The position numbers and the translations under genes were made by a program. Below, piece by piece: positions 54,978-64,000 of a stretch of 64,000 nt of DNA; within the stretch, counting starts at the first letter, position 1, and the number at the start of each line of letters is the position of its first letter. Below the pieces are notes generated by a model. It did not search any database, was not told the origin of the DNA, and was given only the letters and a program-made list of their open reading frames with translations. This DNA comes from Cellulomonas dongxiuzhuiae (lineage in GTDB: Bacteria > Actinomycetota > Actinomycetes > Actinomycetales > Cellulomonadaceae): assembly GCF_018623035.1 (NCBI RefSeq), contig NZ_CP076023.1, forward strand, positions 682,001-746,000. The letters run 5' to 3'.

Positions 54978-55523
54978 ATGAGCGAGTTCACCCCCACCCC
55001 CGCGCCCGAGCAGACCGAGAAGCGCCGCCGTGGCGGGGCGTTCCTGCGCGTCGGCCTGGCCGGCGTCGCGGTGCTGGGCATCGGAGCGGCCGCCACGAGC
55101 GCCGCGTGGACCGACCAGGCGTGGTTCGCCGGCAGCGCGAGCGCCGTGACGGTCGAGCTGCAGGGCAGCCTCGACGGCGAGACGTGGATCGACGCCGACA
55201 CCTCCGACGCCGGCGTGGCCGTGGAGATCCCCTCGGAGACGTTCGACGGCATGAACGAGGGGGACTCGACCGAGCTCACCCTGCACCTGCGGAACGACGG
55301 CAGCGTGCCGCTGACGCTCGGCGACGGCACGGTGGCCGTGACCGGCACCATGTTCAGCGGTCCCGCGGCCGCCTCCGCGACCGTGAGCGCTCCGACCGGG
55401 CTCAAGCTCGAGCCCGAGGGTGAGACGACGGTGACCCTGGAGGTCACGACCCCGGACGAGTGGCCCGTCGAGTACCAGGGCAGCACGGGCGATCTCACCG
55501 TCGTCTTCACCGCCCAGTCCTGA
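54978..55523 (+). CDS. Exported protein with SipW-type signal peptide (first paralogue)
   Basis: The 181-aa protein starts at ATG 54978 with AAGGAG upstream. A basic segment (EKRRRGG) precedes the alternative signal peptide (VLGIGAAATSAAWTDQAWF), whose G...AT..A.WTD pattern is typical of proteins cut by SipW-type signal peptidases. The mature part (~150 aa) is beta-sandwich-like, with VTVELQGSLDGETWID and LTLHLRNDGSVPLTLGDG, similar in style to TasA/camelysin-like matrix proteins. It is highly similar to the next gene, so it arose by tandem duplication. A SipW peptidase gene follows in the same cluster. Fibre or matrix function is inferred only. Confidence 0.82.
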   Translation: MSEFTPTPAPEQTEKRRRGGAFLRVGLAGVAVLGIGAAATSAAWTDQAWFAGSASAVTVELQGSLDGETWIDADTSDAGVAVEIPSETFDGMNEGDSTELTLHLRNDGSVPLTLGDGTVAVTGTMFSGPAAASATVSAPTGLKLEPEGETTVTLEVTTPDEWPVEYQGSTGDLTVVFTAQS

Positions 55524-55552
55524 CCGACGCCGGGACGGGCGAGGAGCACACC

Positions 55553-56107
55553 GTGATCCAGCGCACCACAGGCGCGTCGCAGCAGGGCGAGGAGCCCCGC
55601 CGCCGCGCGGGGGTGTTCCTGCGCTTCGGTCTGGCCGGCATCGCGGTGCTCGGCATCGGCGCGGCCGCCACGAGCGCCGCGTGGACCGACCAGGCGTGGT
55701 TCGCCGGCAACGCCACCAGCGTGACGGTGGATCTGCAGGGCAGCACCGACGGCAGGACGTGGGCCGATGCGGACACCTCGGCCGCGGGCGTGGTCGTCCA
55801 GGTCCCCGCGGCCGCCTTCGACGACCTCAACCAGGGTGCGGACGTCACCGTCACGCTGCACCTCAGGAACGCCGGCACGGTGCCGCTGACGCTCGGCGCC
55901 GCCGACGTCGTGACGGACCGGCACAGGTCGACCAGCATCTTCGCCGGCACCACGCCGGCCACCGCCACGGTCGCCGGTCCCGTCCCGACGCTCGCGGCCG
56001 GGGCGACCACCACGGCGACGCTGCGCGTCGTCACGCCGCGCGACTGGCCCGCCACGTACCAGGGCAGGACCGGCACCCTCGCCGTGACGTTCACCGGCCA
56101 GTCCTGA
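55553..56107 (+). CDS. Exported protein with SipW-type signal peptide (second paralogue)
   Basis: The 184-aa paralogue of the preceding gene begins at GTG 55553 with GAGGAG upstream. The signal region VLGIGAAATSAAWTDQAWF is identical in sequence to its neighbour, and the mature part shares VDLQGSTDGRTWADADTSAA and LTLHLRNAGTVPLTLGA-like patterns. It is probably co-transcribed with the first paralogue (29-base gap) and with sipW (84-base gap). Differences are concentrated in the mature loops. The same caution applies: surface-matrix function is inferred, not shown. Confidence 0.82.
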   Translation: MIQRTTGASQQGEEPRRRAGVFLRFGLAGIAVLGIGAAATSAAWTDQAWFAGNATSVTVDLQGSTDGRTWADADTSAAGVVVQVPAAAFDDLNQGADVTVTLHLRNAGTVPLTLGAADVVTDRHRSTSIFAGTTPATATVAGPVPTLAAGATTTATLRVVTPRDWPATYQGRTGTLAVTFTGQS

Positions 56108-56191
56108 CCGACCAGTCCTGACCGGCCAACCCGACCAGGTGTGAGCACGCGCGTCCGCGCGGCCACGCCGACGACCCGGAGGTGATGGAAC

Positions 56192-56854
56192 GTGCGAGCA
56201 CTGCAGATCGCAGCCGACGTCCTCGTCTGGGCGCTCGCCGTCCTCGGCGTCGTCAGCGCGGGTCTGTGGGTCGCCGGTGCCGTCGGCCTCGTCAAGCCGC
56301 TGGTCGTGATCTCCGGGTCGATGGAGCCGGAGATCATGACCGGCGACCTGCTGCTCGCCACACCGGTGCCCGTCGACGAGGTCGAGGTCGGTGACGTCCT
56401 GTCGCTGCCGAACCCGGTCACCGGGGCGCTGGTCACGCACCGCGTCGTCGACGTGGCGCAGCAGGCCGACGGGGCGTGGCACGTGTGGATGCAGGGCGAC
56501 GCGAACGACGCCGCCGACGGCGGGGCGTACGTCGTCACGGACGACACCGTCCTGCGCCCGCGCTGGCAGGTCGGGGGGGCCGGTACCGCGCTCGTGCGGC
56601 TCACCACGCCCGGCACGGCCGTCCCGCTCGTCGTGGCGCTGGTGGCGCTGCTCGGGCTGAGCCAGCTGCCGCGCTCGTCGTCCGGCCCCGCCCGGGGGCG
56701 GCACGCCGCCGCGTCGACCACGGCGGCCCGGAGCACCTCGGTCGCGAGCGTCCCGGAGCCGCACGCCGTCGCCGACCCGACCGATCCCACGAGCGCCCAG
56801 GAGGACGCATGCGACCCGCTCGTCGACTCGTCGCGGCCACGCTCGGTGCGCTGA
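56192..56854 (+). CDS. sipW: SipW-type (ER-type) signal peptidase I
   Basis: Membrane protease likely to process the exported proteins of this cluster. The 220-aa protein has an N-terminal helix (~8-30), the catalytic Ser43 in VISGSMEPEI followed by Met, and THRVVDV with His83 in place of the Lys used by usual bacterial enzymes, which marks the SipW/ER class. The acidic GDAND site (~102-106) completes the catalytic set. A second helix follows at ~135-155. GTG 56192 has GGAGG nine bases upstream. The tail (~160-220) is Ser/Ala/Pro-rich and overlaps the start of the next gene. Confidence 0.93.
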   Translation: MRALQIAADVLVWALAVLGVVSAGLWVAGAVGLVKPLVVISGSMEPEIMTGDLLLATPVPVDEVEVGDVLSLPNPVTGALVTHRVVDVAQQADGAWHVWMQGDANDAADGGAYVVTDDTVLRPRWQVGGAGTALVRLTTPGTAVPLVVALVALLGLSQLPRSSSGPARGRHAAASTTAARSTSVASVPEPHAVADPTDPTSAQEDACDPLVDSSRPRSVR

Positions 56855-57435
56855 CGGTCGTGGGCGCGAGCCTGCCGACGGCGGCCGTCGCGGCCGTCGA
56901 CGTCATCCCTGTGACGTTCGGGCTCCTCGACCTGGTGCCGGGCGAGCACCGCTCCCGCGACCTGACCCTGGACGTGCGGGAGGACGCGACGGTCACCGCC
57001 GTCGACCTGCGCAGCGACGGTGCTCCGACGTTCGCGTGGGACGCGCGGCTGTGCGACGCGCACAGCGCCTGCCGACCCGTCGACGGCGCGCTCGTCGGCC
57101 TGGAGATGGCACCCGGCACGTGGACCCTCACCGTGACAGCCGCGGCCTCCGACGACCTCGCGCCCGGCGACCGGTCCGACATCGTCGGGCGTCTCGTGCT
57201 GCAGGGCGGTGACGTGTCGACGGCCGTCGGGACCGGACGGCCGGGGCCGCAGGACGCGGCGCGGGAGGCATCCGACACGCTCCCGGCCGGCCGGACGGGA
57301 CCGCTGGCCCTCACGGGGGCCGCCGCACCGGCGTGGCTCGCACTGGCGCTCGCCGCCACGGCGACCGGTGCCTGGCTCGTCGTGCTGGCCCGGCGACGAC
57401 GCGACGACGCGACGCCGGAAGGAGCAGTGCCGTGA
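56809..57435 (+). CDS. Secreted surface protein with LAXTG-like anchor
   Basis: The 208-aa protein has a standard signal peptide (LVAATLGALTVVGASLPTAA, cut near AVAA), a beta-rich middle (~35-140) with two cysteines in RLCDAHSACRP, and a C-terminus LALTG followed by a hydrophobic helix and RRRR, which fits a class E sortase anchor. ATG 56809 has AGGAGG upstream. It overlaps sipW by 46 bases and the next gene by four, so all three are tightly coupled. It could anchor or cap the SipW-dependent proteins; this is inference. Confidence 0.82.
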   Translation: MRPARRLVAATLGALTVVGASLPTAAVAAVDVIPVTFGLLDLVPGEHRSRDLTLDVREDATVTAVDLRSDGAPTFAWDARLCDAHSACRPVDGALVGLEMAPGTWTLTVTAAASDDLAPGDRSDIVGRLVLQGGDVSTAVGTGRPGPQDAAREASDTLPAGRTGPLALTGAAAPAWLALALAATATGAWLVVLARRRRDDATPEGAVP

Positions 57436-57938
57436 CCCGCCCCGCTGCGCGCACGCGGCTGGTCGTCGCGGCCGTCGTCATCGCCGTGCTGCTCGCCCTC
57501 GGCGCGGTGACCTCCCGGACCACGGCAGCATGGACGGACACCGCCGTCTTCACCGCACCGGCGAGCTCGGGCACCTGGGGCCCGCAGGAGTCCTGCGAGA
57601 TCCTGTCGGCCACCTCTGCGGTGCTCGGTACGTGCCAGATCGTGTCGGTGACGAAGACGAACGAGTGGTCGCAAGCGGCTCCGGGAACGGTGCCGCGCGA
57701 CGGCGGCGTCCAGATGGCGATCGCGCTCCAGGGGTCGCGGCTCTCGTCGGGCAGGGTCCGTCTGACGGTCGACCTCTCCCGGCTGCAGGGCTCCGCCCAC
57801 AGATGGAGCTGGTCGTCGGGAGACGTCACCTCGTGGGACGCGGTCGTCGAGCGCTGGGAGCCACCGATGCTCACGCTCCGCACCTACGACGTGGGCAGGA
57901 CGCCGGTGGCCGCGCAGTTCAGCGTCCGGCAGGGCTGA
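57432..57938 (+). CDS. Third exported protein with SipW-type signal peptide
   Basis: The 168-aa protein starts at GTG 57432, overlapping the preceding stop (GTGA). The N-terminus ([20 protein letters not shown] followed by TAAWTDTAVF) has the WTD mark of SipW-dependent signals, though it differs from the two upstream paralogues. The mature part is beta-rich, with two cysteines in ESCEILSATSAVLGTCQI and Trp-rich WSQAAPG and HRWSWSSG patches. It may be a minor or structural subunit. It ends three bases before the convergent SGNH gene. Confidence 0.78.
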   Translation: MTRPAARTRLVVAAVVIAVLLALGAVTSRTTAAWTDTAVFTAPASSGTWGPQESCEILSATSAVLGTCQIVSVTKTNEWSQAAPGTVPRDGGVQMAIALQGSRLSSGRVRLTVDLSRLQGSAHRWSWSSGDVTSWDAVVERWEPPMLTLRTYDVGRTPVAAQFSVRQG

Positions 57939-57941
57939 CCC

Positions 57942-58787
57942 TCACTCCACCGACGTCGGCACCGGACGCTTCGCGGTCAGCAGGTCGCCCGACGAGCGCC
58001 GCTGCAGCCGCCGCGTCGCCCACGGGTACGCGTGGTCCCGCAGCCACCGGGCGTCGGCGCGGGCCCGCTCGAGGCGCGGCACGGGCGGCAGCGGCGCGAG
58101 CGGGTCGTCCCAGTCGGCGCGGTCGGGCGCCTGGCCCAGCGCCACCAGCGCACCCTGCGCGACGCGCGTGTGCCCCTCGGTCGTCAGGTGGATGCGGTCC
58201 TCGGACCACATGCGCCAGTCGAGCAGGCTGCGCATGCCCCACGGGTCCAGCACGTACGCGCCGTGGCGGCGCGCGATCGACCAGATGTGCGCGTTGTAGA
58301 TGCCGACACGCGCCCGCGTCGTGCGCACCAGCGGGTTCCCCCGCACGTCGAACCCGGTACCGAGCAGCACGTCGACGCCGCGCGACCGCACGCCCGCGAC
58401 GACGCGCTCGAGGTCCGCGGCGACGCGGTCGACGTCGACCGACGGGCGCAGGATGTCGTTGCCGCCGCCGATCACGCTCACCAGGTCCGGCTCGAGCGCG
58501 AGCGCGGCGGGCACCTGCTCGTGGAGGATCGGGCGCATCAGGCGGCCGCGGACCGCGAGGTTCGCGTACTCCAGCGGGTCCAGGCCCGCCGCCGTGCGGC
58601 GTCGCGACAGGTGCGAGGCCAGCTGGTCGGCCCAGCCGCGCAGCGGCGCGTCCCGACCGTCCGGAGCGTCCCACAGCCCCTCCGAGAAGGAGTCGCCGCA
58701 GGCCACGTAGCGGGTCCAGCGCGGGGGGTCGACGGGCAGGGCCTCGGTGCCGGCGGTGGTGGGGCGTGCCCCGTCGTGCGACGTCAT
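57942..58787 (-). CDS. SGNH/GDSL-family hydrolase
   Basis: The 281-aa lipase/esterase-like protein has block I ACGDSFSEGL (catalytic Ser), a Gly-bearing block II, block III GGGNDIL and block V DRIHLTTEGH (catalytic Asp and His). No signal peptide is evident, so it is probably cytosolic. Members deacylate lipids, sugars or thioesters; the substrate is not predictable. ATG 58787 is six bases after CATGAT on its strand, consistent with a leaderless start; GTG 58793 is an alternative. Confidence 0.9.
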   Translation of the reverse strand: MTSHDGARPTTAGTEALPVDPPRWTRYVACGDSFSEGLWDAPDGRDAPLRGWADQLASHLSRRRTAAGLDPLEYANLAVRGRLMRPILHEQVPAALALEPDLVSVIGGGNDILRPSVDVDRVAADLERVVAGVRSRGVDVLLGTGFDVRGNPLVRTTRARVGIYNAHIWSIARRHGAYVLDPWGMRSLLDWRMWSEDRIHLTTEGHTRVAQGALVALGQAPDRADWDDPLAPLPPVPRLERARADARWLRDHAYPWATRRLQRRSSGDLLTAKRPVPTSVE

Positions 58788-58853
58788 CACCACATCATGC
58801 GACGGATCGCCGCGCCACGGACCCGATCGGGTGACGATCCGCGGCAGGGCCCG

Positions 58854-59528
58854 TCACGGCAGGCGCCAGTCGACCGGGTCGCCGCCCTGCTCGCGCAGCA
58901 GCGCATCGACCCGGGAGAAGGGCCGCGAGCCGAAGAACCCGCGCGAGGCCGACAGCGGGCTCGGGTGCGGGCTCGCGACGACGGGCACGTCGCCGAGCGC
59001 GGGGCGCAGCGACTGCGCGTCCCGCCCCCACAGGACCGCGACCAGGGGTCCGCCGCGCTCGACGAGTGCCGCGATGGCCCGGTCGGTGACCTGCTCCCAG
59101 CCCTTGCCGCGGTGCGACGCGGGTGCGCCCGGGCGCACGGTGAGCACGCGGTTGAGCAGCATGACTCCCTGCTCCGCCCACGGCGTCAGGTCGCCGCACG
59201 TGGGGCGCGGCACGCCGACGTCCGCGACGAGCTCGCGGAAGATGTTGTCCAGCGACCGCGGCACCGGGCGCACGTCCGGCTGGACGGAGAACGACAGCCC
59301 CATGGCGTGCCCGGGCGTGGGGTAGGGGTCCTGGCCGACCACGAGCACGCGGACGTCGGCGAGCGGCCGGTGGAACGCGCGCAGGATCGCGTCCGATGCG
59401 GGCAGGTACTGCCGACCGGCGGCGACCTCGTCGCGCAGGTACTGCCCGGCGGCGCGCAGCGCAGGCTCGACGGGGGCGAGCGCGCGGGCCCAGTCCGGCG
59501 CGACCAGGTCCTGCAGGGCGGCGTTCAC
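58854..59528 (-). CDS. ung: Uracil-DNA glycosylase, family 1
   Basis: Removes uracil from DNA in base excision repair. The 224-aa protein has the active-site motif [19 protein letters not shown] with catalytic Asp67, [12 protein letters not shown] (uracil Asn) and [17 protein letters not shown] (catalytic His loop). GTG 59528 is seven bases after TAGCCT (minus strand, 59536-59541), a clear leaderless promoter. It is followed on its strand by the SGNH gene after 66 bases. Confidence 0.96.
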   Translation of the reverse strand: MNAALQDLVAPDWARALAPVEPALRAAGQYLRDEVAAGRQYLPASDAILRAFHRPLADVRVLVVGQDPYPTPGHAMGLSFSVQPDVRPVPRSLDNIFRELVADVGVPRPTCGDLTPWAEQGVMLLNRVLTVRPGAPASHRGKGWEQVTDRAIAALVERGGPLVAVLWGRDAQSLRPALGDVPVVASPHPSPLSASRGFFGSRPFSRVDALLREQGGDPVDWRLP

Positions 59529-59623
59529 GTCGCGGAGGCTACCCGCGCGACGGACGGGCCGCACCGGCCGGGCGGGCGCCGGACAGGTGGTCCGGCCGTG
59601 TGCGCGTCATCCGCACGCGCGAA

Positions 59624-59652
59624 TGACACCCGTGTGGTTCGCCGCGTACGAT
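59624..59652 (+). promoter_or_regulatory. Promoter of the DUF3263 gene
   Basis: TGACAC (59624-59629) and TACGAT (59647-59652) have a 17-bp spacer and read towards the gene, about 35 bases before its start. Confidence 0.5.
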
Positions 59653-59687
59653 GCCGGGCGGAGCACCCGCGCGCGAGGAGGAGAGCC

Positions 59688-60008
59688 ATGGACGGCACAG
59701 CCGGCACGGCGACCCAGGTGGGCGTCGAGGACCTGCGCGCGGACGAGCGCGGCGCCGACGGTCTCAGCGAGCGCGACCGGCAGGTCCTGGCGTTCGAGCG
59801 GCAGTGGTGGAAGTACGCGGGGGCCAAGGAGCAGGCCGTCCGCGAGCTGTTCGACATGTCCGCCACTCGGTACTACCAGCTCCTCAACGCCCTCATCGAC
59901 GACCCGGCGGCGCTCGCGCACGACCCGATGCTCGTCAAGCGGCTGCGGCGCATGCGCTCGTCCCGTCAGCGCGCCCGCACGGCACGCCGCCTCGGCGCCG
60001 ACGCCTGA
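59688..60008 (+). CDS. DUF3263 family protein
   Basis: The 106-aa actinobacterial protein of unknown function begins with a short acidic leader, then the conserved segment LSERDRQVLAFERQWWKYAG, AKEQAVRELFDMSATRYYQL, ALAHDPMLVKRLRRMRSSRQ. The helix with SATRYYQLL resembles a helix-turn-helix recognition helix, and the C-terminus is very basic, so DNA binding is plausible. ATG 59688 has GAGGAGGAG upstream. The next gene, a LytR_C protein, commonly neighbours it. Confidence 0.9.
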   Translation: MDGTAGTATQVGVEDLRADERGADGLSERDRQVLAFERQWWKYAGAKEQAVRELFDMSATRYYQLLNALIDDPAALAHDPMLVKRLRRMRSSRQRARTARRLGADA

Positions 60009-60107
60009 GCGTCGCGTGCCCGGTTCGCACCGCTCGCTCCCGGATCGCCGCAGGTCGGACGGCGGGGCAGGCCCTGGGCGTCGCGTCGAGCAGCTAGCCT
60101 TGCGGCC

Positions 60108-60722
60108 GTGAGCAAGGCCGACTACCCCTACCCCGAGGACGAGTTCGACGCGATCTCGCCCGACGCGCCGACCGGTGTCCACCGTGCACCCCGGTCCGCG
60201 TGGAGCCGGTGGTGGCCGTTCGTCGTCGTCCTCGTCGTCGTGCCCGTGCTGGCCTACGGCGCCGTGGCCTACCTGTCCCGCACCGGCGACCTGCCGGTCG
60301 TGGGCAGCCCGACGCAGGGCCAGGACGCGCCGGTCGCGCCCGACGACGGAGCGGTCGACGAGGGCGCCGGTGAGGAGGACCCCGCGTTGGCCGAGGGCGA
60401 GCCGACCCCCGAGGCCGAGCCGACGGCACCGGCCGCGGAACCCGTGCTCACCACCCCGGTGGCCGTCCTCAACGGCGCGCGCGTGGGCGGTCTCGCCGGG
60501 CGCGTGGCGGACGAGCTGGAGGCCGCGGGCTTCACCGCCGTCTCACCCGACAACGCGACGGGCACCCCCCCGGCGACGTCCGTCGTCTACATGGCGGGCG
60601 AGGACCTGCGCGCGACGGCCGAGCTGGTGGCCACGACGGTCGGTGTCACCACCGTCGAGGTGAATCCCGCGCAGGCCGGCCCCGGCATCACGGTGCTCCT
60701 CGTCACCGACCCGGACGCCTGA
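60108..60722 (+). CDS. Membrane protein with LytR C-terminal (LytR_C) domain
   Basis: The 204-aa protein has an acidic N-terminus (DYPYPEDEFDAISPD), one membrane helix (~36-56; WPFVVVLVVVPVLAYGAVAY), an acidic Pro-rich linker (~65-115) and a LytR_C domain (~120-204; VAVLNGARVGGLAGRVADEL). The domain also occurs at the end of LCP cell-wall ligases, but no LCP domain is present, so this is a stand-alone form with unknown role, probably at the cell wall. GTG 60108 is seven bases after TAGCCT (60095-60100), leaderless. Confidence 0.9.
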   Translation: MSKADYPYPEDEFDAISPDAPTGVHRAPRSAWSRWWPFVVVLVVVPVLAYGAVAYLSRTGDLPVVGSPTQGQDAPVAPDDGAVDEGAGEEDPALAEGEPTPEAEPTAPAAEPVLTTPVAVLNGARVGGLAGRVADELEAAGFTAVSPDNATGTPPATSVVYMAGEDLRATAELVATTVGVTTVEVNPAQAGPGITVLLVTDPDA

Positions 60723-60862
60723 GGCCGAGCCCCACCCGGGGGGCCGCGGAGGGCCTGCGGAGGGTCCGGCCGACCCTGGTCGCGGGAGCGCGTCGCCACT
60801 AGGCTCCACGCACCGGGGCGACGGTGGAGCGGCCCGGTCCACCGCACCTCGAGGAGCACCGG

Positions 60863-61066
60863 ATGGCCCAGGGCACGGTCAAGTGGTTCAACGCGGAGAA
60901 GGGCTTCGGCTTCATCACCCCCGTGGGTGGCAGCCAGGACCTCTTCGTGCACTTCAGCGCGATCCAGGCGGACGGCTACCGCACCCTCGAGGAGGGTCAG
61001 GCCGTCGAGTTCGAGGTCGGGCAGGGCACCAAGGGGCCCCAGGCCGAGCAGGTCCGACCCGTCTGA
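60863..61066 (+). CDS. cspA: Cold-shock domain protein
   Basis: The 67-aa RNA chaperone is an almost complete [21 protein letters not shown] with RNP1 (KGFGFI) and RNP2 (LFVHFSAI). It binds single-stranded RNA/DNA and aids translation. ATG 60863 has GAGGAGC upstream. TAGGCT at about 60800 gives a leader of ~55 bases, long for this genome and in keeping with regulated csp leaders. The symbol is by family; several paralogues are usual. A strong hairpin follows. Confidence 0.94.
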   Translation: MAQGTVKWFNAEKGFGFITPVGGSQDLFVHFSAIQADGYRTLEEGQAVEFEVGQGTKGPQAEQVRPV

Positions 61067-61076
61067 CGTCCACCGG

Positions 61077-61109
61077 CGCGCCCGTCGCGTCCGCGACGCG
61101 ACGGGCGCG
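61077..61109 (+). terminator. Hairpin after cold-shock gene
   Basis: A 13-bp perfect stem (CGCGCCCGTCGCG with CGCGACGGGCGCG) with a 7-base loop, between convergent genes. Confidence 0.8.
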
Positions 61110-61131
61110 TGGCGCAGGCGCGTGACGCGGC

Positions 61132-62598
61132 TCAGGTGTCGCGGGTGCCCAGCGCGTCGATCGCGAGGAGCACGCACGCCGCGCTCCAGCCCAGCGGTGC
61201 CACCGCGGCGGGCGTGCCGTCCGCCAGGAGCTTCTCCGGGATCGCCCCCGACGACGTGCGGTGCCGGTCGACCACGCCCAGCCAGTGCTCCGCACGGTCC
61301 ACCTGCCCCTGCTCCGCGGCCACCCACGCGTACAGCGTCGTCTGCGGCGTCCACGACACGCCGTCACGCCGCCAGCCGCCCCCGGGGGCCAGGCCGTCCG
61401 CGGGCCGCAGCATCGACGGCACGGACGCCCGCCACGCGGCGTGCGCGCCGGGGGCCGGCTCGGTCCAGAACGGGGGCAGCACGAAGGCGCTCGCGGCGTC
61501 GGGCACCGTGCGGGTGGCGTACCGGCCGTACCCCTGGGGGGCGAACGCGTCGACGACGGACCGGCGCGCCGCCACCGCGCCCGCTGCCGCCGCGGCCGCC
61601 GGACCGGGCCGCCCGGCGGTGTCCAGCACGACCACCGCCTGCTCCAGCCCCGCGACGAGCGGCGCGGCGGTCCCCAGCGTGACCTCGCGCTCGGGCACCT
61701 CCCAGTAGTCCGGCGACGCCGGCGGCAGGCCCCCGGCGACCAGGGACAGGGCGCGGACCGCCGACCGCTCCACGAGCGGGGCGAGCCGCCGCGCGACGGC
61801 AGCGCGGTCCGCGTCGTCGACCTCGGCCAGGACGAGGCCCGCCGCCCACATCGCCCAGCCCGTGCCGTCGGTCTGCACGCCGCGGGCGTCCGGCGGGCCG
61901 GACCCGTCCGTGAGGTAGCGCGCCTGGAACGACCCGTCGGGGGACTGGACGCGCGCGAGGAAGTCGAGCACCGCGAGGGCGTCGTCGACGTGACCGGTGC
62001 GGGCCAGCGCGACGGCCACGAACGCGGAGTCCCGGGGCCACACGTAGCGCCACATCGACGACCAGCCCGCGACGACGACCCCGTCCGCGACGGTCAGCGA
62101 GTGCAGGTCGAGCAGTGCGGCGCGCGCGAGCGCCTCGTGGGGCCCGCCCGCGCCCGGGACCTGCCCGGCGGCGAGCCACTCCTGCTGCTCGGCGGCAGCG
62201 GCAGCAGCGGCGCGGGGCCCCACGACGACGGTCGTGGTGGGCGTCGCGCCGACCGCGGACGCCAGCACGGCAGCCGCCGGGTCCGCGACGCGCGTGCCCG
62301 GCAGGTAGACCGCGAGGGCGTCGGAGGGGACACCGGCACGGGCGCCGTCCGGCAGCACGGACACGGCCTGCTGGTACAGGGGGATGTGCGCGTGGGTCCC
62401 GGTGTCCACGCTGCCCACGCCTCTGCCCACGCCCCCGACCGCCCCGGCGCCGACCGCGAGGGCCGCCCCGGGCTTCCCGGCCGCCTCGCCGCGGGGTGCC
62501 GTGGTCCCCGCGACGGCGAGCAGCAGGGCGGCTCCCAGCACGAGGACCGCGCGGGCGCGGGTGCGCCGAGCGCGGCTCACGACGACGGCGTCGGACAC
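61132..62598 (-). CDS. GH15-like glycoside hydrolase (glucoamylase fold)
   Basis: The 488-aa exported protein has a signal peptide (~10-35; AVLVLGAALLLAVAGTTAP) and an (alpha/alpha)6 GH15-type barrel. Marks include WRYVWPRDSAFVAVAL (substrate Arg-Asp), VQTDGTGWAMWA, PDYWEV with the probable acid Glu, and GAIPEKLLADG near the C-terminus with the probable base Glu. GH15 members cleave alpha-glucosides such as starch ends or trehalose; the substrate here is open. GTG 62598 is seven bases after TAAGGT on its strand, leaderless; GTG 62607 is an alternative. It is divergent from groEL2. Confidence 0.85.
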   Translation of the reverse strand: MSDAVVVSRARRTRARAVLVLGAALLLAVAGTTAPRGEAAGKPGAALAVGAGAVGGVGRGVGSVDTGTHAHIPLYQQAVSVLPDGARAGVPSDALAVYLPGTRVADPAAAVLASAVGATPTTTVVVGPRAAAAAAAEQQEWLAAGQVPGAGGPHEALARAALLDLHSLTVADGVVVAGWSSMWRYVWPRDSAFVAVALARTGHVDDALAVLDFLARVQSPDGSFQARYLTDGSGPPDARGVQTDGTGWAMWAAGLVLAEVDDADRAAVARRLAPLVERSAVRALSLVAGGLPPASPDYWEVPEREVTLGTAAPLVAGLEQAVVVLDTAGRPGPAAAAAAGAVAARRSVVDAFAPQGYGRYATRTVPDAASAFVLPPFWTEPAPGAHAAWRASVPSMLRPADGLAPGGGWRRDGVSWTPQTTLYAWVAAEQGQVDRAEHWLGVVDRHRTSSGAIPEKLLADGTPAAVAPLGWSAACVLLAIDALGTRDT

Positions 62599-62651
62599 AC
62601 CGAGCACCTTAGGGCTTCGCGCAGGGCGGACGTCCAGGACGCGTCCGCTGC

Positions 62652-62677
62652 TTGCACTCGAGGGGGTCGAGTGCTAA
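62652..62677 (+). promoter_or_regulatory. CIRCE operator, copy 1 (HrcA site)
   Basis: TTGCACTC-N9-GAGTGCTAA closely matches the CIRCE consensus (TTAGCACTC-N9-GAGTGCTAA). It sits upstream of groEL2 and is the binding site for repressor HrcA. Confidence 0.9.
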
Positions 62678-62685
62678 CCATTGAC

Positions 62686-62708
62686 TTAGCACTCTCCGGT
62701 GGAGAGTG
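62686..62708 (+). promoter_or_regulatory. CIRCE operator, copy 2 (half-degenerate)
   Basis: A perfect left arm TTAGCACTC is followed after nine bases by GAGTG and then a diverged end. TTGACT (62681-62686), a likely -35, abuts it, so HrcA here would block RNA polymerase. Confidence 0.75.
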
Positions 62709-62709
62709 A

Positions 62710-64000
<1,291 letters not shown>

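Noticed and set aside
61132..62598. GH15 protein as a trehalase working with otsAB
   Set aside because: The fold fits GH15, but the sequence does not distinguish trehalase from other alpha-glucosidases, the protein seems exported, and it is 14 kb from otsAB.

Overview
The window is about 64 kb of very GC-rich DNA. GTG starts are common, and many start codons sit only 6-7 bases after a TANNNT-type -10 box. Large modular xylanases, mycothiol synthesis (mshA), Lsr2, CarD, a stand-alone GroEL2 and class E sortase (LAXTG) signals all point to an actinobacterium of the Cellulomonas type. This is inferred from gene content; no marker such as 16S rRNA lies in the window. I see no prophage, insertion sequence or CRISPR array.

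Layout. 1-13.4 kb: three tandem paralogous secreted xylanases (GH10 with CBM22/CBM4_9-type and CBM9 modules). The first two also carry a CE4 deacetylase domain. Two end in LAXTG anchors and one in Ig-like repeats. 13.4-16.7 kb: nadC, lysS, a tiny membrane protein and lsr2. 16.8-21.0 kb: xylB and xylA facing a divergent ROK regulator. 21.0-24.5 kb: lactonase, mshA and gpmA. 24.6-31.6 kb: phosphate module (phoU, senX3-regX3, pstSCAB) with clear Pho boxes. 31.7-34.4 kb: a lipoprotein, carD, ispD and ispF. 34.4-42.9 kb: EamA transporter, an orphan, a quinone oxidoreductase, a sugar-lactone-oxidase/TetR/PLP-enzyme cluster, cysS and rlmB. 42.9-50.1 kb: DUF4032 protein, MsiK-like ATPase, otsB-otsA and a Ser/Thr kinase with an acidic repeat. 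50.2-54.7 kb: membrane protein, DsbA-like protein, tRNA-Thr, endonuclease IV and a NarL-type two-component pair. 55-57.9 kb: a SipW-type signal peptidase with three candidate substrates and one LAXTG-like surface protein. 57.9-64 kb: SGNH hydrolase, ung, DUF3263, LytR_C protein, cold-shock protein, GH15-like protein, and groEL2 (cut by the window end) under two CIRCE operators.

How it fits together. The xylanases cut xylan outside the cell. An MsiK-like ATPase typically energises several sugar importers. XylA and XylB bring xylose into the pentose phosphate pathway under a probable ROK repressor. The phosphate genes form a self-contained sense-and-import regulon. The part most worth a closer look is the SipW cluster, which looks like a small export and surface-assembly system next to an unusual two-component pair. 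Another point of interest is an altered metal-site residue in both CE4 domains of the xylanases.
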